From contig JAVMKL010000276.1 in assembly GCA_031732875.1 (NCBI GenBank), forward strand, positions 1 to 64,000: 64,000 nt of DNA. The letters run 5' to 3'. This stretch comes from JAVMKJ01 sp031732875. Lineage in GTDB: Bacteria; Pseudomonadota; Gammaproteobacteria; Competibacterales; Competibacteraceae. A program made the translations under genes and the position numbers. The stretch's first letter is position 1. Each line of letters begins with the position of its first letter. The notes under the pieces are model-generated. The model saw only the letters and a program-made list of their open reading frames with translations, was not told where the DNA came from and did no database searches. Below, in pieces: positions 51,401-60,236 of the stretch.

Positions 51401-52837
51401 ATGACCGAGCATCTGACCGCGCTGCTGTCGCTGGGCTGGTTGCTGTGGGTGGCGCTGGTCGCGGTCGGGCTGATCCTGGAACGCCGCTCGCCGGCGGCTA
51501 CCCTGGCCTGGCTGCTGGCGCTGCTGTTCATGCCGTACTTCGGCTTCCTGGTCTACCTGCTGTTCGGGCCGCGGCGACTGCGCCGGCGCCGGCTGCGCTA
51601 CGGCCGCGCCCGCGACCGTCTCATCCAGTCCACCCACCGCCTGCGCCAGGATCGCGCCGAACCGCCGGGTTTTCCCAGCGCCGGCCTGGAGCGGCAGCTG
51701 GCGATCCTGCTGGAACGGATCGGGCAAGGAGCGCCCGCGCCCGCCGCCGAGGTGACGGTGCTGGAAACCGGGGACGACTGTTTTCGGGCCATCGAAGCCG
51801 CCCTCGAAGCGGCCACCCACCACGTTCATCTCGAATACTACATGTGGCAACCGGACTGGATCGGCACCCGGCTGCGCGACCGGCTGGCGGACAAGGCGCG
51901 CGCCGGCGTCCAGGTACGGCTGCTGCTGGACGCCATCGGTTCCGACCGCATCCCCGACTGCTTCCTGCAACCGTTGCGGGAAGCGGGGGGCATGGTCGCC
52001 TGGTTCAATCCCATCAGCCTGCGCCGGCTGCGACCGAATCACATCAACTTCCGCAGCCATCGCAAGATCGTGGTCCGCGACGGCCGGATCGGCTTCACCG
52101 GCGGCGTCAACGTCAGCGACGACCACAGCGGCGCTCGCAGCGGATCGGCCGCCTGGCGCGACACCCACCTGCGCATCGAGGGCGAACCGGTGCACCGCCT
52201 GCAGTTCATCTTTCTGGAGGATTGGTACTTCGCCACCGACCAGGCGCCGTTCGAACCCGAGTTCTTCCCGCCTCCCCCGGAGCCCTCGGCCGGCCCCTGG
52301 TTGCAAATCGTCGAATCCGGCCCCGACAACAATCGTTACGCCATCGCCAAGCTCTACTTTTCCGCCATCGCCGGCGCGCGGCGGCGGGTCTGGATGGCCA
52401 CTCCCTACTTCGTCCCCAACGAAGCCTTGACCGCCGCGCTGATCACCGCTGCCCTGCGCGGCGCCGACGTGCGGGTACTGGCCCCCAAACGGAGCGACTC
52501 GCGGCTGGTCACCGCCGCGGCGCGCAGCTATTACGACGAACTGGCCAGCGCCGGGGTTCATATTTTCGAATATGGCCCACCGATGCTGCACGCCAAGCTG
52601 CTGCTGGTCGACGAGAGTATCGCGGCGGTCGGCAGCGCCAATTTCGACAACCGCAGCCTGATGTTGAATTTCGAGGCGATGGCGGTGATTTACGACGCTG
52701 GCCTCGCCGCGCGCCTGGCCGACAGCTTCGAAGCCGATCTCCGCCACGCCAGCCGCTACGTCAAGCCGGGTCGGCGCGCCACTCTCGGCCAGCGGCTGGC
52801 GGAATCCACGGCCCGGCTGTTGTCGCCGCTATTGTGA
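51401..52837 (+). CDS. cls: Cardiolipin synthase
   Basis: Phospholipase D-family synthase joining phosphatidylglycerol molecules into cardiolipin, 478 residues. Two N-terminal membrane segments (about 5-24 and 34-57) precede two HKD motifs, HRKIVVRD (about 219) and HAKLLLVD (about 396), each followed by GS/GG-type residues. It starts 3 bp after the phoH stop. The end is 7 bp from the convergent Hsp70 gene. Confidence 0.93.
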   Translation: MTEHLTALLSLGWLLWVALVAVGLILERRSPAATLAWLLALLFMPYFGFLVYLLFGPRRLRRRRLRYGRARDRLIQSTHRLRQDRAEPPGFPSAGLERQLAILLERIGQGAPAPAAEVTVLETGDDCFRAIEAALEAATHHVHLEYYMWQPDWIGTRLRDRLADKARAGVQVRLLLDAIGSDRIPDCFLQPLREAGGMVAWFNPISLRRLRPNHINFRSHRKIVVRDGRIGFTGGVNVSDDHSGARSGSAAWRDTHLRIEGEPVHRLQFIFLEDWYFATDQAPFEPEFFPPPPEPSAGPWLQIVESGPDNNRYAIAKLYFSAIAGARRRVWMATPYFVPNEALTAALITAALRGADVRVLAPKRSDSRLVTAAARSYYDELASAGVHIFEYGPPMLHAKLLLVDESIAAVGSANFDNRSLMLNFEAMAVIYDAGLAARLADSFEADLRHASRYVKPGRRATLGQRLAESTARLLSPLL

Positions 52838-52844
52838 CCGCGAA

Positions 52845-55727
52845 TCAGCCGATCAACCGCAAACCCGGCGGAAGCATTTCGCCGAACACCCGGCCGGCGT
52901 CGGCTTCGTCCAGTTCCACCACTTCCTCCACCATCCGCATCCAGGACGGTGGAGCTTTGATCGACCGCAAACACCGGGCCACCCGCGCGCGCAGATTTTC
53001 GTCCAAATCCCGCTCCCGATCACCGCTCAGTCGCGCCAGCAGGGTTGCGGCGAAGGCCGCCGGCGTCACCATTTTCCAATCTAACGCCAGCAACCGCTCC
53101 AGCCAGTCCGCCGCCGCCGCCGCTGGCACTACGTCGTGCGCGCTGCCGTAAACGGGAACCCGCGTTCCCAGCCGGCCCACCGCCCACCACAATTGCGGCG
53201 ATTCGCCCTTGCGGGCCAGCCGGGCCAGCAGCAACTCGCCGAGTTCGACCTTGCGCGCCGCCGGCAGCCGCTCCAGCACCCCCGCCAGCCGCGCCATATC
53301 CTCAATCCCGGGCTGCTTGTCCCTGGTCGTCTTGCCGGTCGGGCGACGCAAATCTACCAGGAGATCCTCCCCCAACCGCGCCTGCGCCGCCGCGTCCAGC
53401 CCGCCGGCCACCCGCCGCCACAGCGTCCACCATTCCGACCCCGTCTGGGCGTCCTGACCGTATTGGATCCCCTGCTCGTACAGGCCCCATAACTGCCGCG
53501 TCCGCCAGTCGTCCAACGGATAGCCGAATCCCGGCCGCAGGCAGTAGCCGGCCAGGCTGAACCACAGCCGCTCGTGATCCACCGAGCGCCGCCGCCGCCG
53601 AGCGCCGGCCCACAGCACCCCGTACAACTCGCGCAACAGCGGCGTCTCCCAACTGTCGCGCTTGCCGAGCAAGCGCTCCAGATCGTTGCGCAGGTTCTTG
53701 ATTTCCCTGGGTTCCACATCGGTCGCGCGGGAACCGTAGAATCGCTCCAGCCGCGCCGCCGCCTCGGGGAAACGCGGATGCAGCCGGGCCAGGGTCGCCG
53801 CGTCGCCTCCGCGCAGTTGAAAGGCCAGCCGCCAGCGCCCCCGGTCGGATATTCCCTCTCCCGTTCGGGGGGGAGAGGTTGGAGACGCCGGTTCGATCTC
53901 CACGCAATCCACCTCGAGGGTACCCACCTCGGTCAGATGCGCGATCAGTTGCACCGGGACCTCGCCCGCGCCGGTCCCGCTTTCGATGACGGTCGAAATC
54001 GGCGGCAGGGGCGCGAAATCCTCTCCGTCCAGGGCCACCACTTCTCCCGGCGGAATCACGGCGTCCCCGGTCGAGGACATCAGATGGAACCGAACCGGGG
54101 CGCCGAGCCGCAGCGAGAAGATTCGATCCAGCCGGATCTCCCGCCCCTCCTCCGTCCCGCGCGGCAACAGGCAAACACCCTGCCGGCCGTCGCGCCCGCC
54201 GTCCACCATCAGAAAATAGCCGCGCGCCGAGCCACCGCCGATCTTCAAACCCTGGCCGCGCCGCGCCAGCCCGTAGGCCACCGCGCCGCGCGCCACCGCC
54301 AGATCGGGCTCGGGATTGTCCAGCCACAACGGGGATTCGCCGCGCCAGCCGGCCAGGATCGCCAGCAACCGCCCGGCCAAGGTAGCGCCGTGGAACACCC
54401 CACCGTTCAGCAGTACCGCATCCGGCACCGGCGGACCTTCGGCCGGCGCCCGTTCGCCCAGCGCCCGCCGGCACGCCTCGGCGTGCTGCGCCAGAAACGC
54501 CGCCAGATGGCGGCTGATGGCCGGGTCGGCGGCGTAGGGCAGCCCGAATTCGACCACCGCCGCGCGCCGGCCCTGGGGTTTTTCCTCGGGTCCGACTGGT
54601 GGCAGAAAACCATCCACCAGCAACGTCCGCGCTTCGTCGCGGCTCAATTCGGCCGAGCGGGACCCGCCGATCAGTCGGGCGCCGCCGCCCAGCACCGTCA
54701 CCGTCACCTGTTCCGGCGCGTCCGCCGCCAGCAATCGCTCCTTGGCTCCCCGGCATTGTTGCAGCAGCTGCGACAGCTCGCCAGCGTTCAGCCGCCCCCC
54801 GCCCAGCCGCGCCTCGACCGTTCGCGCCAGGGTCAGGTCCATGTTGTCGCCGCCCAGCATCAGGTGATCGCCGACGCCGATGCGGGTCAGCTTCGGGCCG
54901 GTCTCATCGCCCTCGATTTGAATCAGGGTCAAGTCGGTAGTACCGCCGCCCACGTCGCAGACCAGCAGCAGCCGCGATTCGCCCAGCGCCGCCGCCACCT
55001 CCCCGCGATGGCGGTGCAGCCAGTCGTAGCAGGCCGCCTGCGGCTCCTCCAGCAGGCGCAGGCGCGGCAATCCGGCCAGCCGCGCCGCCTCCACCGTCAG
55101 CGCCCGCGCTGCTTCGTCGAACGAGGCCGGCACGGTCAGCACCACTTCCTGTCGCTCCAGCGGCTGGCGGGGAAACCGCTGGTTCCAGGCGGCGTGGATG
55201 TGCGCGAGATAGCTGGCGCTGGCGGCGACGGGCGAAACCCTGGCGATTTCATCCGCCGCCCCCCAGGGCAGGATCGGCGCGGTGCGGTCCACCCCGGCGT
55301 GCGACAGCCAGCTCTTGGCGCTCGCCACCAGTCGCCCCGGCACCCGGGAACCCCGTTCCCGCGCCAGCTCGCCCACGATGACGTCGGCGACCTCGCCGGG
55401 ATCGGCGGCCGGCCAAGGCAAATGGAGATCGGCGGCCGCCAGTTCGCCTTCGGCCGGGTGATAGCGCGCCGACGGCAGCAGCGGCCGCGCCGCCACCGCG
55501 CCGGGCGCGATCAACTGTTCGATGGCGAACTGGTGGATGATGGATCTCACCTCCCCTGCCCCCCCCTCCATGAATGGAGAGGGGGGAGAACTTCCCTCCC
55601 CCTGTGCGTGAGAGGGGTCGGAAGTAAGGGGAGCAGCAACCGCCTTCAGATCGGCATAGGCCACCACCGTGTGAGTGGTCCCCAGGTCGATTCCGACCAG
55701 ATAGCGGGGCGTGCTGGATCGAGCGAT
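52845..55727 (-). CDS. Large Hsp70-family protein (DUF3731 type), with repeat-encoded insertions
   Basis: A DnaK-like ATPase of about 960 residues with a long C-terminal DUF3731-type domain in place of a normal substrate-binding domain. The phosphate-1 loop GIDLGTTHT is at residues 12-20 and VCDVGGGTTDLTL is the phosphate-2 motif. No ATG, GTG or TTG lies between the preceding gene's TAA and that loop; the only well-placed start is ATC at 55725-55727, 8 nt after GGGGAGG. Two stretches, about residues 31-61 and 615-626, are encoded by palindromic repeats and look inserted. Substrates unknown; it is paired with the smaller Hsp70 gene upstream. Confidence 0.85.
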   Translation of the reverse strand: MARSSTPRYLVGIDLGTTHTVVAYADLKAVAAPLTSDPSHAQGEGSSPPSPFMEGGAGEVRSIIHQFAIEQLIAPGAVAARPLLPSARYHPAEGELAAADLHLPWPAADPGEVADVIVGELARERGSRVPGRLVASAKSWLSHAGVDRTAPILPWGAADEIARVSPVAASASYLAHIHAAWNQRFPRQPLERQEVVLTVPASFDEAARALTVEAARLAGLPRLRLLEEPQAACYDWLHRHRGEVAAALGESRLLLVCDVGGGTTDLTLIQIEGDETGPKLTRIGVGDHLMLGGDNMDLTLARTVEARLGGGRLNAGELSQLLQQCRGAKERLLAADAPEQVTVTVLGGGARLIGGSRSAELSRDEARTLLVDGFLPPVGPEEKPQGRRAAVVEFGLPYAADPAISRHLAAFLAQHAEACRRALGERAPAEGPPVPDAVLLNGGVFHGATLAGRLLAILAGWRGESPLWLDNPEPDLAVARGAVAYGLARRGQGLKIGGGSARGYFLMVDGGRDGRQGVCLLPRGTEEGREIRLDRIFSLRLGAPVRFHLMSSTGDAVIPPGEVVALDGEDFAPLPPISTVIESGTGAGEVPVQLIAHLTEVGTLEVDCVEIEPASPTSPPRTGEGISDRGRWRLAFQLRGGDAATLARLHPRFPEAAARLERFYGSRATDVEPREIKNLRNDLERLLGKRDSWETPLLRELYGVLWAGARRRRRSVDHERLWFSLAGYCLRPGFGYPLDDWRTRQLWGLYEQGIQYGQDAQTGSEWWTLWRRVAGGLDAAAQARLGEDLLVDLRRPTGKTTRDKQPGIEDMARLAGVLERLPAARKVELGELLLARLARKGESPQLWWAVGRLGTRVPVYGSAHDVVPAAAAADWLERLLALDWKMVTPAAFAATLLARLSGDRERDLDENLRARVARCLRSIKAPPSWMRMVEEVVELDEADAGRVFGEMLPPGLRLIG
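53853..53882. repeat. Palindromic repeat in frame within the large Hsp70 gene, copy 5
   Basis: CCCTCTCCCG / GGGGGGAGAGG arms around a short TTC loop. Read in frame on the minus strand it encodes SPPRTGEGIS, inserted between EIEPASPT and RWRLAFQLRG. Confidence 0.8.
55546..55631. repeat. Two tandem palindromic repeats in frame near the 5' end of the large Hsp70 gene, copies 6-7
   Basis: 55546-55590 has CCCCCCTCCAT-GA-ATGGAGAGGGGGG arms; 55591-55631 has CCCTCCCCCT / AGAGGGG arms and a second AGGGGAG. Together they encode about 30 residues rich in Pro, Ser and Gly (SSPPSPFMEGGAGE) directly after the first beta-strand pair of the ATPase domain. Confidence 0.82.
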
Positions 55728-55730
55728 GGT

Positions 55731-57572
55731 TTAGCCCTCCCCGCGCACGTCGAACTCGACTTTCCAGGATTCTGCGCCGGCGCGCGGCACCGCTTCCAGC
55801 CGCAGGGTACCGACCTCGGTCACCGCCGCCCGCAGCCGCACCGGCACCACCTCGCCCGGTTGCCGGTCCTCGGCGGGCAGGGTCGCTTCGATCTCCTCCA
55901 GTTCCTCGACCTCATCCGGCGCCCATTGCTCCAGCACGGCGCCCACGTGATCGGCGCGCCGCACCGAGGAGCCGAAGAAGCGGAACCGCACCGGCTCGCC
56001 GACCACCAGTCCCACTTCCTGCGGCGGCAGCTCGGCCTGGGTGCCCTCCTCCATCCCGAACGGCGCGATGCACAGCGCCTCGATCGGCGGCTCCATCCCC
56101 GGCACCGCCGGCATGGCGCTCTCCACCCCGACGTAGAACGACCTGGCGGTGCCGCCGCGGATCCGCACCCCGCGCCCGCGCCGCACGTAGCCGTAATAGG
56201 CCGCGCCGCGCGCCACCGCCAGATCGAGGTCGGCGCCTTCCAGCAACCGTGCCGGGGGGGCGCCCTCGGCGTCCAGCCAGCCGTTGAGCACCTCCAGGGT
56301 CCGTTCCAGCAGGGGGTGCGCCTTGAACACGCCGCCGTTGAACAGCACGGCGGTGGGATGCAGGAAGGTCGCATCATCCGGCAGGCGATCCTCGAAGCCG
56401 CTCAAATCGCGGGTCGCGCCCACCTGCCGGCCGAGAAACGCCGCCAAATGGCGGGTCATGGCCGGATCCTGGGCGTAGGGTAGACCCAGCTTGGTCAAAG
56501 CCGCCCGCGCCCGGATCGCCGGTCGCGCCGCCGCCGCCACCTCGGGGAAGAATCCGTCCATCAGGGTCAGCGTCACCTCCGCGCGGGTCAGTTCGGTGCG
56601 CAACGTGCCGCCGATCAGCTTGGAACCGCGGCTCGGCACCACCACCGGCACCGCCTCGACTCCGGCGTCGCCGAGCAGGGTTTCCTTGGCGCTCCGACAG
56701 CCGTGGGTCAGGCCCTGTAACTGCCAGGGATCGAGTTGGGTACCCTGGGCGGCCAGCTTGGCGCGAACCGCATGCGCCAAGGCCAGATCCATGTTGTCAC
56801 CCCCCAGCAGGATGTGATCGCCCACCGCCACCCGCACCAGTTCCAGCGAACCGTCGCGCTCGGTGACGGCGATCAGCGAGAAGTCGGCAGTGCCGCCACC
56901 GAGATCGATCACCAGGATGATGTCGCCGACCCGGACCTGCTTGCGCCACTCGCCCCGGGCCGCCAGAATCCAGTGATACAGCGCCGCCTGGGGTTCCTCC
57001 AGCAGCACCAGATGGCTGAGGCCGGCCGCCGCCGCCGCCTCGGCGGTCAGCTCGCGGGCGGCCGGGTCGAAGGAGGCCGGCACCGTCAGCACCACCTCCT
57101 GTTCGGCCAGCGGCGCGTCGGGATGCTGGTGATCCCAGGCGGCGCGCAGGTGGGCCAGATAGCGCATCGAGGCCTGCAACGGCGAGACCCGCGCCACTTC
57201 CTCGGGTGCTTCCACCGGCAGGATGGCCGCGCGCCGGTCCACGCCGGGATGGCACAGCCAGCTCTTGGCGCTGGACACCAGCCGGATCGGGGTGCGACCG
57301 CCCATGGCGCGGGCCAGCTCGCCGACCACGAACGGTGGGGATTCACCCCAAGGCAGGACGCAATCGTCCGGCTTCAATTCGTCGGGATGCGGCAGGTACA
57401 AAAACGAGGGCAGCATCGGCCGATCCTCGACCGAGCCGGGCGCGGTCGACTGCGGGATGTCCTCGATCCCCTCGACCACGTCGTCGCGGTCGCTGGCGGC
57501 CAAATCGACCGCCGCCATCACGCAATGGGTAGTGCCCAGATCGATGCCGACGGCGTAGCGGACCTCGCTCAT
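55731..57572 (-). CDS. Hsp70-family protein (short, YegD-like)
   Basis: A DnaK-like ATPase of 613 residues. Nucleotide-binding motifs GIDLGTTHCVM (about 9-19) and LVIDLGGGTADFSL are present, as is GGDNMDLALAHAV. After the ATPase domain comes a beta-rich region (about 480-613) without the standard lid helices. ATG at 57572 overlaps the stop of the DUF2760 gene (ATGA). Its TAA at 55731-55733 is in the same frame as the downstream large Hsp70 gene. No J-protein or GrpE gene is nearby. Confidence 0.9.
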   Translation of the reverse strand: MSEVRYAVGIDLGTTHCVMAAVDLAASDRDDVVEGIEDIPQSTAPGSVEDRPMLPSFLYLPHPDELKPDDCVLPWGESPPFVVGELARAMGGRTPIRLVSSAKSWLCHPGVDRRAAILPVEAPEEVARVSPLQASMRYLAHLRAAWDHQHPDAPLAEQEVVLTVPASFDPAARELTAEAAAAAGLSHLVLLEEPQAALYHWILAARGEWRKQVRVGDIILVIDLGGGTADFSLIAVTERDGSLELVRVAVGDHILLGGDNMDLALAHAVRAKLAAQGTQLDPWQLQGLTHGCRSAKETLLGDAGVEAVPVVVPSRGSKLIGGTLRTELTRAEVTLTLMDGFFPEVAAAARPAIRARAALTKLGLPYAQDPAMTRHLAAFLGRQVGATRDLSGFEDRLPDDATFLHPTAVLFNGGVFKAHPLLERTLEVLNGWLDAEGAPPARLLEGADLDLAVARGAAYYGYVRRGRGVRIRGGTARSFYVGVESAMPAVPGMEPPIEALCIAPFGMEEGTQAELPPQEVGLVVGEPVRFRFFGSSVRRADHVGAVLEQWAPDEVEELEEIEATLPAEDRQPGEVVPVRLRAAVTEVGTLRLEAVPRAGAESWKVEFDVRGEG

Positions 57573-58123
57573 AGCTCCACCTCAGCCGGCGCCAGTACCC
57601 GGACATCATGGCCTTCGGCGATTCGGGGCAGCCGGATCGCGGCCACCCGCCAGCCGCGGTGCATCAGCGTGCCGGCGAACGGCGGCTGACCCACCACGTT
57701 GCCGGTCAGCCGCACCGCCGTGGCGTCGAACCCGGCCGGCAGGGTCAACCGCGCGCCCTCGGCCTCGGCCCGCACCGGTTCGATCCGGAGATAGTCGTGG
57801 ATCACCTTCCGGCAACCTTCGTGCACCACCCGCGCCGCGCCGCCGATTTCGGCGTCGGCATAGGCCGCGACGTTTTCCTCGAGAAAGTCGACGAACCGCC
57901 CCTCCTGTTGCAGCAGCGCCAGCAGCTGCAGGGCCGAATCGGGCAAGGTTTCCTTCAACGGCGGTGGCTTGGGCGGCTCGGCGACCGCCGGCGCGGGCGC
58001 CGCCGGTTCCCCCCGCTCCAGCTTCAGCACGCCGACGGCGAATTCGCCGTCGGCCAAAATCCGCCAGCAGGCGCGCAGCGCCAAGGCCAGGCGAGCAAAC
58101 AAACCTGGTATTGAACCATTCAT
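57569..58123 (-). CDS. DUF2760-domain protein
   Basis: A 184-residue protein of unknown function: an N-terminal hydrophobic helix (IPGLFARLALALRACWRIL), a Pro/Ala linker, and a DUF2760-type domain (DSALQLLALLQQEGRFVDFLEE; RVVHEGCRKVIHDYL). Genes of this family commonly precede a pair of Hsp70-like genes, as here, suggesting a shared complex. ATG 58123 follows GGGAGC at 7-nt spacing. Confidence 0.85.
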   Translation of the reverse strand: MNGSIPGLFARLALALRACWRILADGEFAVGVLKLERGEPAAPAPAVAEPPKPPPLKETLPDSALQLLALLQQEGRFVDFLEENVAAYADAEIGGAARVVHEGCRKVIHDYLRIEPVRAEAEGARLTLPAGFDATAVRLTGNVVGQPPFAGTLMHRGWRVAAIRLPRIAEGHDVRVLAPAEVEL

Positions 58124-58284
58124 GAAACAAGCTCCCGTGAAACAAGCTGAATTGTCTTGTATCCTATCACGCGCCGGCAAACCTCCGCTGGCAACAAAAC
58201 TATCCCCGCGCCCGTCGAATTTCGCTTATGATGAATTGATGATCGCTGGTACAGTCGGCTAGATTTTTACAGGTGGCGCCAAGT

Positions 58285-58313
58285 TTGAAGCCCACTGTCC
58301 GACCGGATAATAA
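58285..58313 (+). promoter_or_regulatory. Sigma-70 promoter for the PilH-like gene
   Basis: -35 TTGAAG (58285-58290), 17-bp spacer, -10 TAATAA (58308-58313), 46 bp before the ATG. Confidence 0.65.
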
Positions 58314-58359
58314 TTGGCATGCCGATAAGAAACGCAAAGATGATTTCAGGAGTGGCAGC

Positions 58360-58725
58360 ATGGCCCGCATACTGATTGTCGACGACTCGCCTACCCAGAC
58401 GCTGAGCATCGCCAAGATACTCAAAAAACAAGGGCATGAAATCCTGACCGCCAAGGACGGCGCGGAAGGCGTCGCGGTGGCCAAGGCGGAACAGCCGGAC
58501 CTCGTCCTCATGGATGTGGTCATGCCCAGGGTCAATGGCTTTCAGGCGACCCGCCAGATCACCAAAAATCCCAGTACCAGCCACATCCCGGTGATCATCG
58601 TCACGACCAAGGATCAGGAAACCGACAAGATCTGGGGCGCGCGGCAAGGAGCCAAGGGCTACGTCATCAAACCGGTGGAAGAATCCACCCTGTTCGAAGC
58701 CATCAATCAGTATCTCCCCAAATAA
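58360..58725 (+). CDS. PilH/PilG-like single-domain response regulator
   Basis: A 121-residue CheY-type receiver with no output domain. Acidic pocket Asp8/Asp9, phospho-acceptor Asp52 (LVLMDVVMP), and conserved Lys104 (YVIKP). Closest in pattern to PilH, of the Pil-Chp twitching system, but no other chemotaxis-like gene is near, so the partner kinase is unknown. ATG 58360 follows CAGGAG. Has its own likely promoter. Confidence 0.88.
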   Translation: MARILIVDDSPTQTLSIAKILKKQGHEILTAKDGAEGVAVAKAEQPDLVLMDVVMPRVNGFQATRQITKNPSTSHIPVIIVTTKDQETDKIWGARQGAKGYVIKPVEESTLFEAINQYLPK

Positions 58726-58829
58726 CCCCCCGGCGGGGCCCCGGCACCTCCGGTCGCCGCAATGATAATCAATCAACCACTCGTCCCCAAGCCTCTCGTC
58801 ATCGAACCCGCGATTCCGGTCGCGACGGG

Positions 58830-59576
58830 TCATCGCGGCGCCGCTGGCCGCGCGTCCAGCGGGTAATCGGGATAGCGCCGCCGGAATTCCCTCAGGCTGG
58901 CCTCGGCCTCCGCGGTTCGGCCCCGCCGGCGCAATTCGGCGATCTCGGCCAGCCATTTCACCGGCGGACGATCCACCGTCCGGCCGTAGACCGCCTCCAC
59001 CTCTTCCACGCGCCCCGGCGTCGCCGGGAGCAGATCCTCTTTCTCCCGTTCCGCTGGTGCCGCCCGCAGATGGTTCGCCTCGGCCGGCAGGGCGGGAACC
59101 GACCGTGGGGCCGGACGGATCGCTCCGGTCGCCGGTGCGGACGACGGGGAAGTGACGGGTTCGGGCGCGGCCGGAGGCAGAGCGGCCGGCGGTTCATCCC
59201 GAAGCAGCGCGCGGTCGGCGGCCATCGGCGCGATCACCCCACCGGCCGTCGCCGTATCCTGTTCGGCGGCGGGTTTGGCCGGGGATCGAACCGCTTTCGG
59301 CTCCAGCGATCTTTCCATTTCACCGCTCTCCCGGGCCAGCCGCACGATGCCGACCGCCAGGACGACCGTCGCCGCCAGCGCCGCCGGCACGGCCCAGAAC
59401 CGGATGCCGCGCCGTTTCGACGGGGGCGCAACCGGGGCTGGGCGAGGCTCCACCGCCGCCTGGGCCGCGGCGAGAATGCGCTGGTCCAGCCAGGCCGGCG
59501 GCCCGGTGTCGCGGGTTTCCCGATACAGGGCAGACAGTTCCCCGTCCTGGAATTCCAGGTCGCGCGGATCGTTCAT
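58830..59576 (-). CDS. Membrane-anchored, proline-rich putative anti-sigma factor
   Basis: A 248-residue protein with an N-terminal cytoplasmic segment (1-55, including AWLDQRILAAAQAAV), one membrane helix (about 59-80), a long Pro/Ala-rich region (about 105-185) and a helical C-terminus (KWLAEIAELRRRGRTAEAEAS). There is no HxxxCxxC zinc motif. The ATG overlaps the sigma-factor stop (ATGA), the classical sigma/anti-sigma coupling. Anti-sigma function is inferred from topology and position only. Confidence 0.68.
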   Translation of the reverse strand: MNDPRDLEFQDGELSALYRETRDTGPPAWLDQRILAAAQAAVEPRPAPVAPPSKRRGIRFWAVPAALAATVVLAVGIVRLARESGEMERSLEPKAVRSPAKPAAEQDTATAGGVIAPMAADRALLRDEPPAALPPAAPEPVTSPSSAPATGAIRPAPRSVPALPAEANHLRAAPAEREKEDLLPATPGRVEEVEAVYGRTVDRPPVKWLAEIAELRRRGRTAEAEASLREFRRRYPDYPLDARPAAPR

Positions 59577-60139
59577 GACGCCTCTCCCAGACCGCGCCGC
59601 AGGCGGGCCAGCGCATAGCGCAGGCGGCTCTTGACGGTTTCCCGCCCGGTTCCGGTGATTCGGGCGATTTCCTCCAGCGACAGGCCCGCCTCCTCCCTGA
59701 GCAGCACGGCCTCGCGCTGAGCCTCCGGCAACTCCGCCAGCAGTTCCAGCAAGCGGTCGGCCTGGCGCCGGCGGTCCTCGCGGTTCTCCGGCTGTTGCTC
59801 GACCGGCGCCGGCACTTCGACCCATTCCGGGCAGTCCCCGGCGTAGGACAGCGGCAGGCCCCTGGCGCCGGCGCGGTAATGGTCGATCAGCCGGTTGTGC
59901 GCCACCCGATAGAGATAGGTCGCGAACCGGGCCTGCACGGTGTAGCCGGCCCGCGCCGCGATCAGCTTGGTCCATACGTCCTGGAACAGTTCCTCCGCCA
60001 CCGCGGGACGGCCGCACTGGCGCAGCAGATAGCGGTACAGCGGCCCCTTGTGGCGGGCGTACAGTCGGGCGAAGGCGCTGGCGTCGCCATCCCGATAGCG
60101 CAGCATGAGGGTTTCGTCGGCATCGTCGTCGGTCCGCAT
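59573..60139 (-). CDS. ECF-type RNA polymerase sigma factor
   Basis: A 188-residue sigma-70-family factor: region 2 (ADETLMLRYRDGDASAFARL; FQDVWTKLI; FATYLYRVAHNRLIDHYR) and region 4 (LPEAQREAVLLREEAGLSLEEIA; GRETVKSRLRYALARLR). ATG 60139 is chosen by the conserved N-terminus. It precedes and overlaps the membrane protein gene, its likely anti-sigma factor; upstream is the vWA lipoprotein gene, 97 bp away on the same strand. Confidence 0.92.
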   Translation of the reverse strand: MRTDDDADETLMLRYRDGDASAFARLYARHKGPLYRYLLRQCGRPAVAEELFQDVWTKLIAARAGYTVQARFATYLYRVAHNRLIDHYRAGARGLPLSYAGDCPEWVEVPAPVEQQPENREDRRRQADRLLELLAELPEAQREAVLLREEAGLSLEEIARITGTGRETVKSRLRYALARLRRGLGEAS

Positions 60140-60236
60140 GGAAACAAGGTACAAGGTTCGGGAGACCAGGTTCAAGATACGGAAAGCAGGTTTGCGCCTC
60201 GAACCTTTTTCTTGCGCCTTTTACCCCGTGGCTCGT

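Noticed and set aside
55546..55667. GTG at 55667 as the start of the large Hsp70 gene
   Set aside because: It would remove the phosphate-1 loop GIDLGTTHT, which is preserved perfectly just upstream; ATC at 55725-55727 is favoured.
52845..57572. One Hsp70 gene split by a frameshift or stop
   Set aside because: Both parts carry their own complete nucleotide-binding motifs, so they are two paralogues, although they share a frame across a single TAA.
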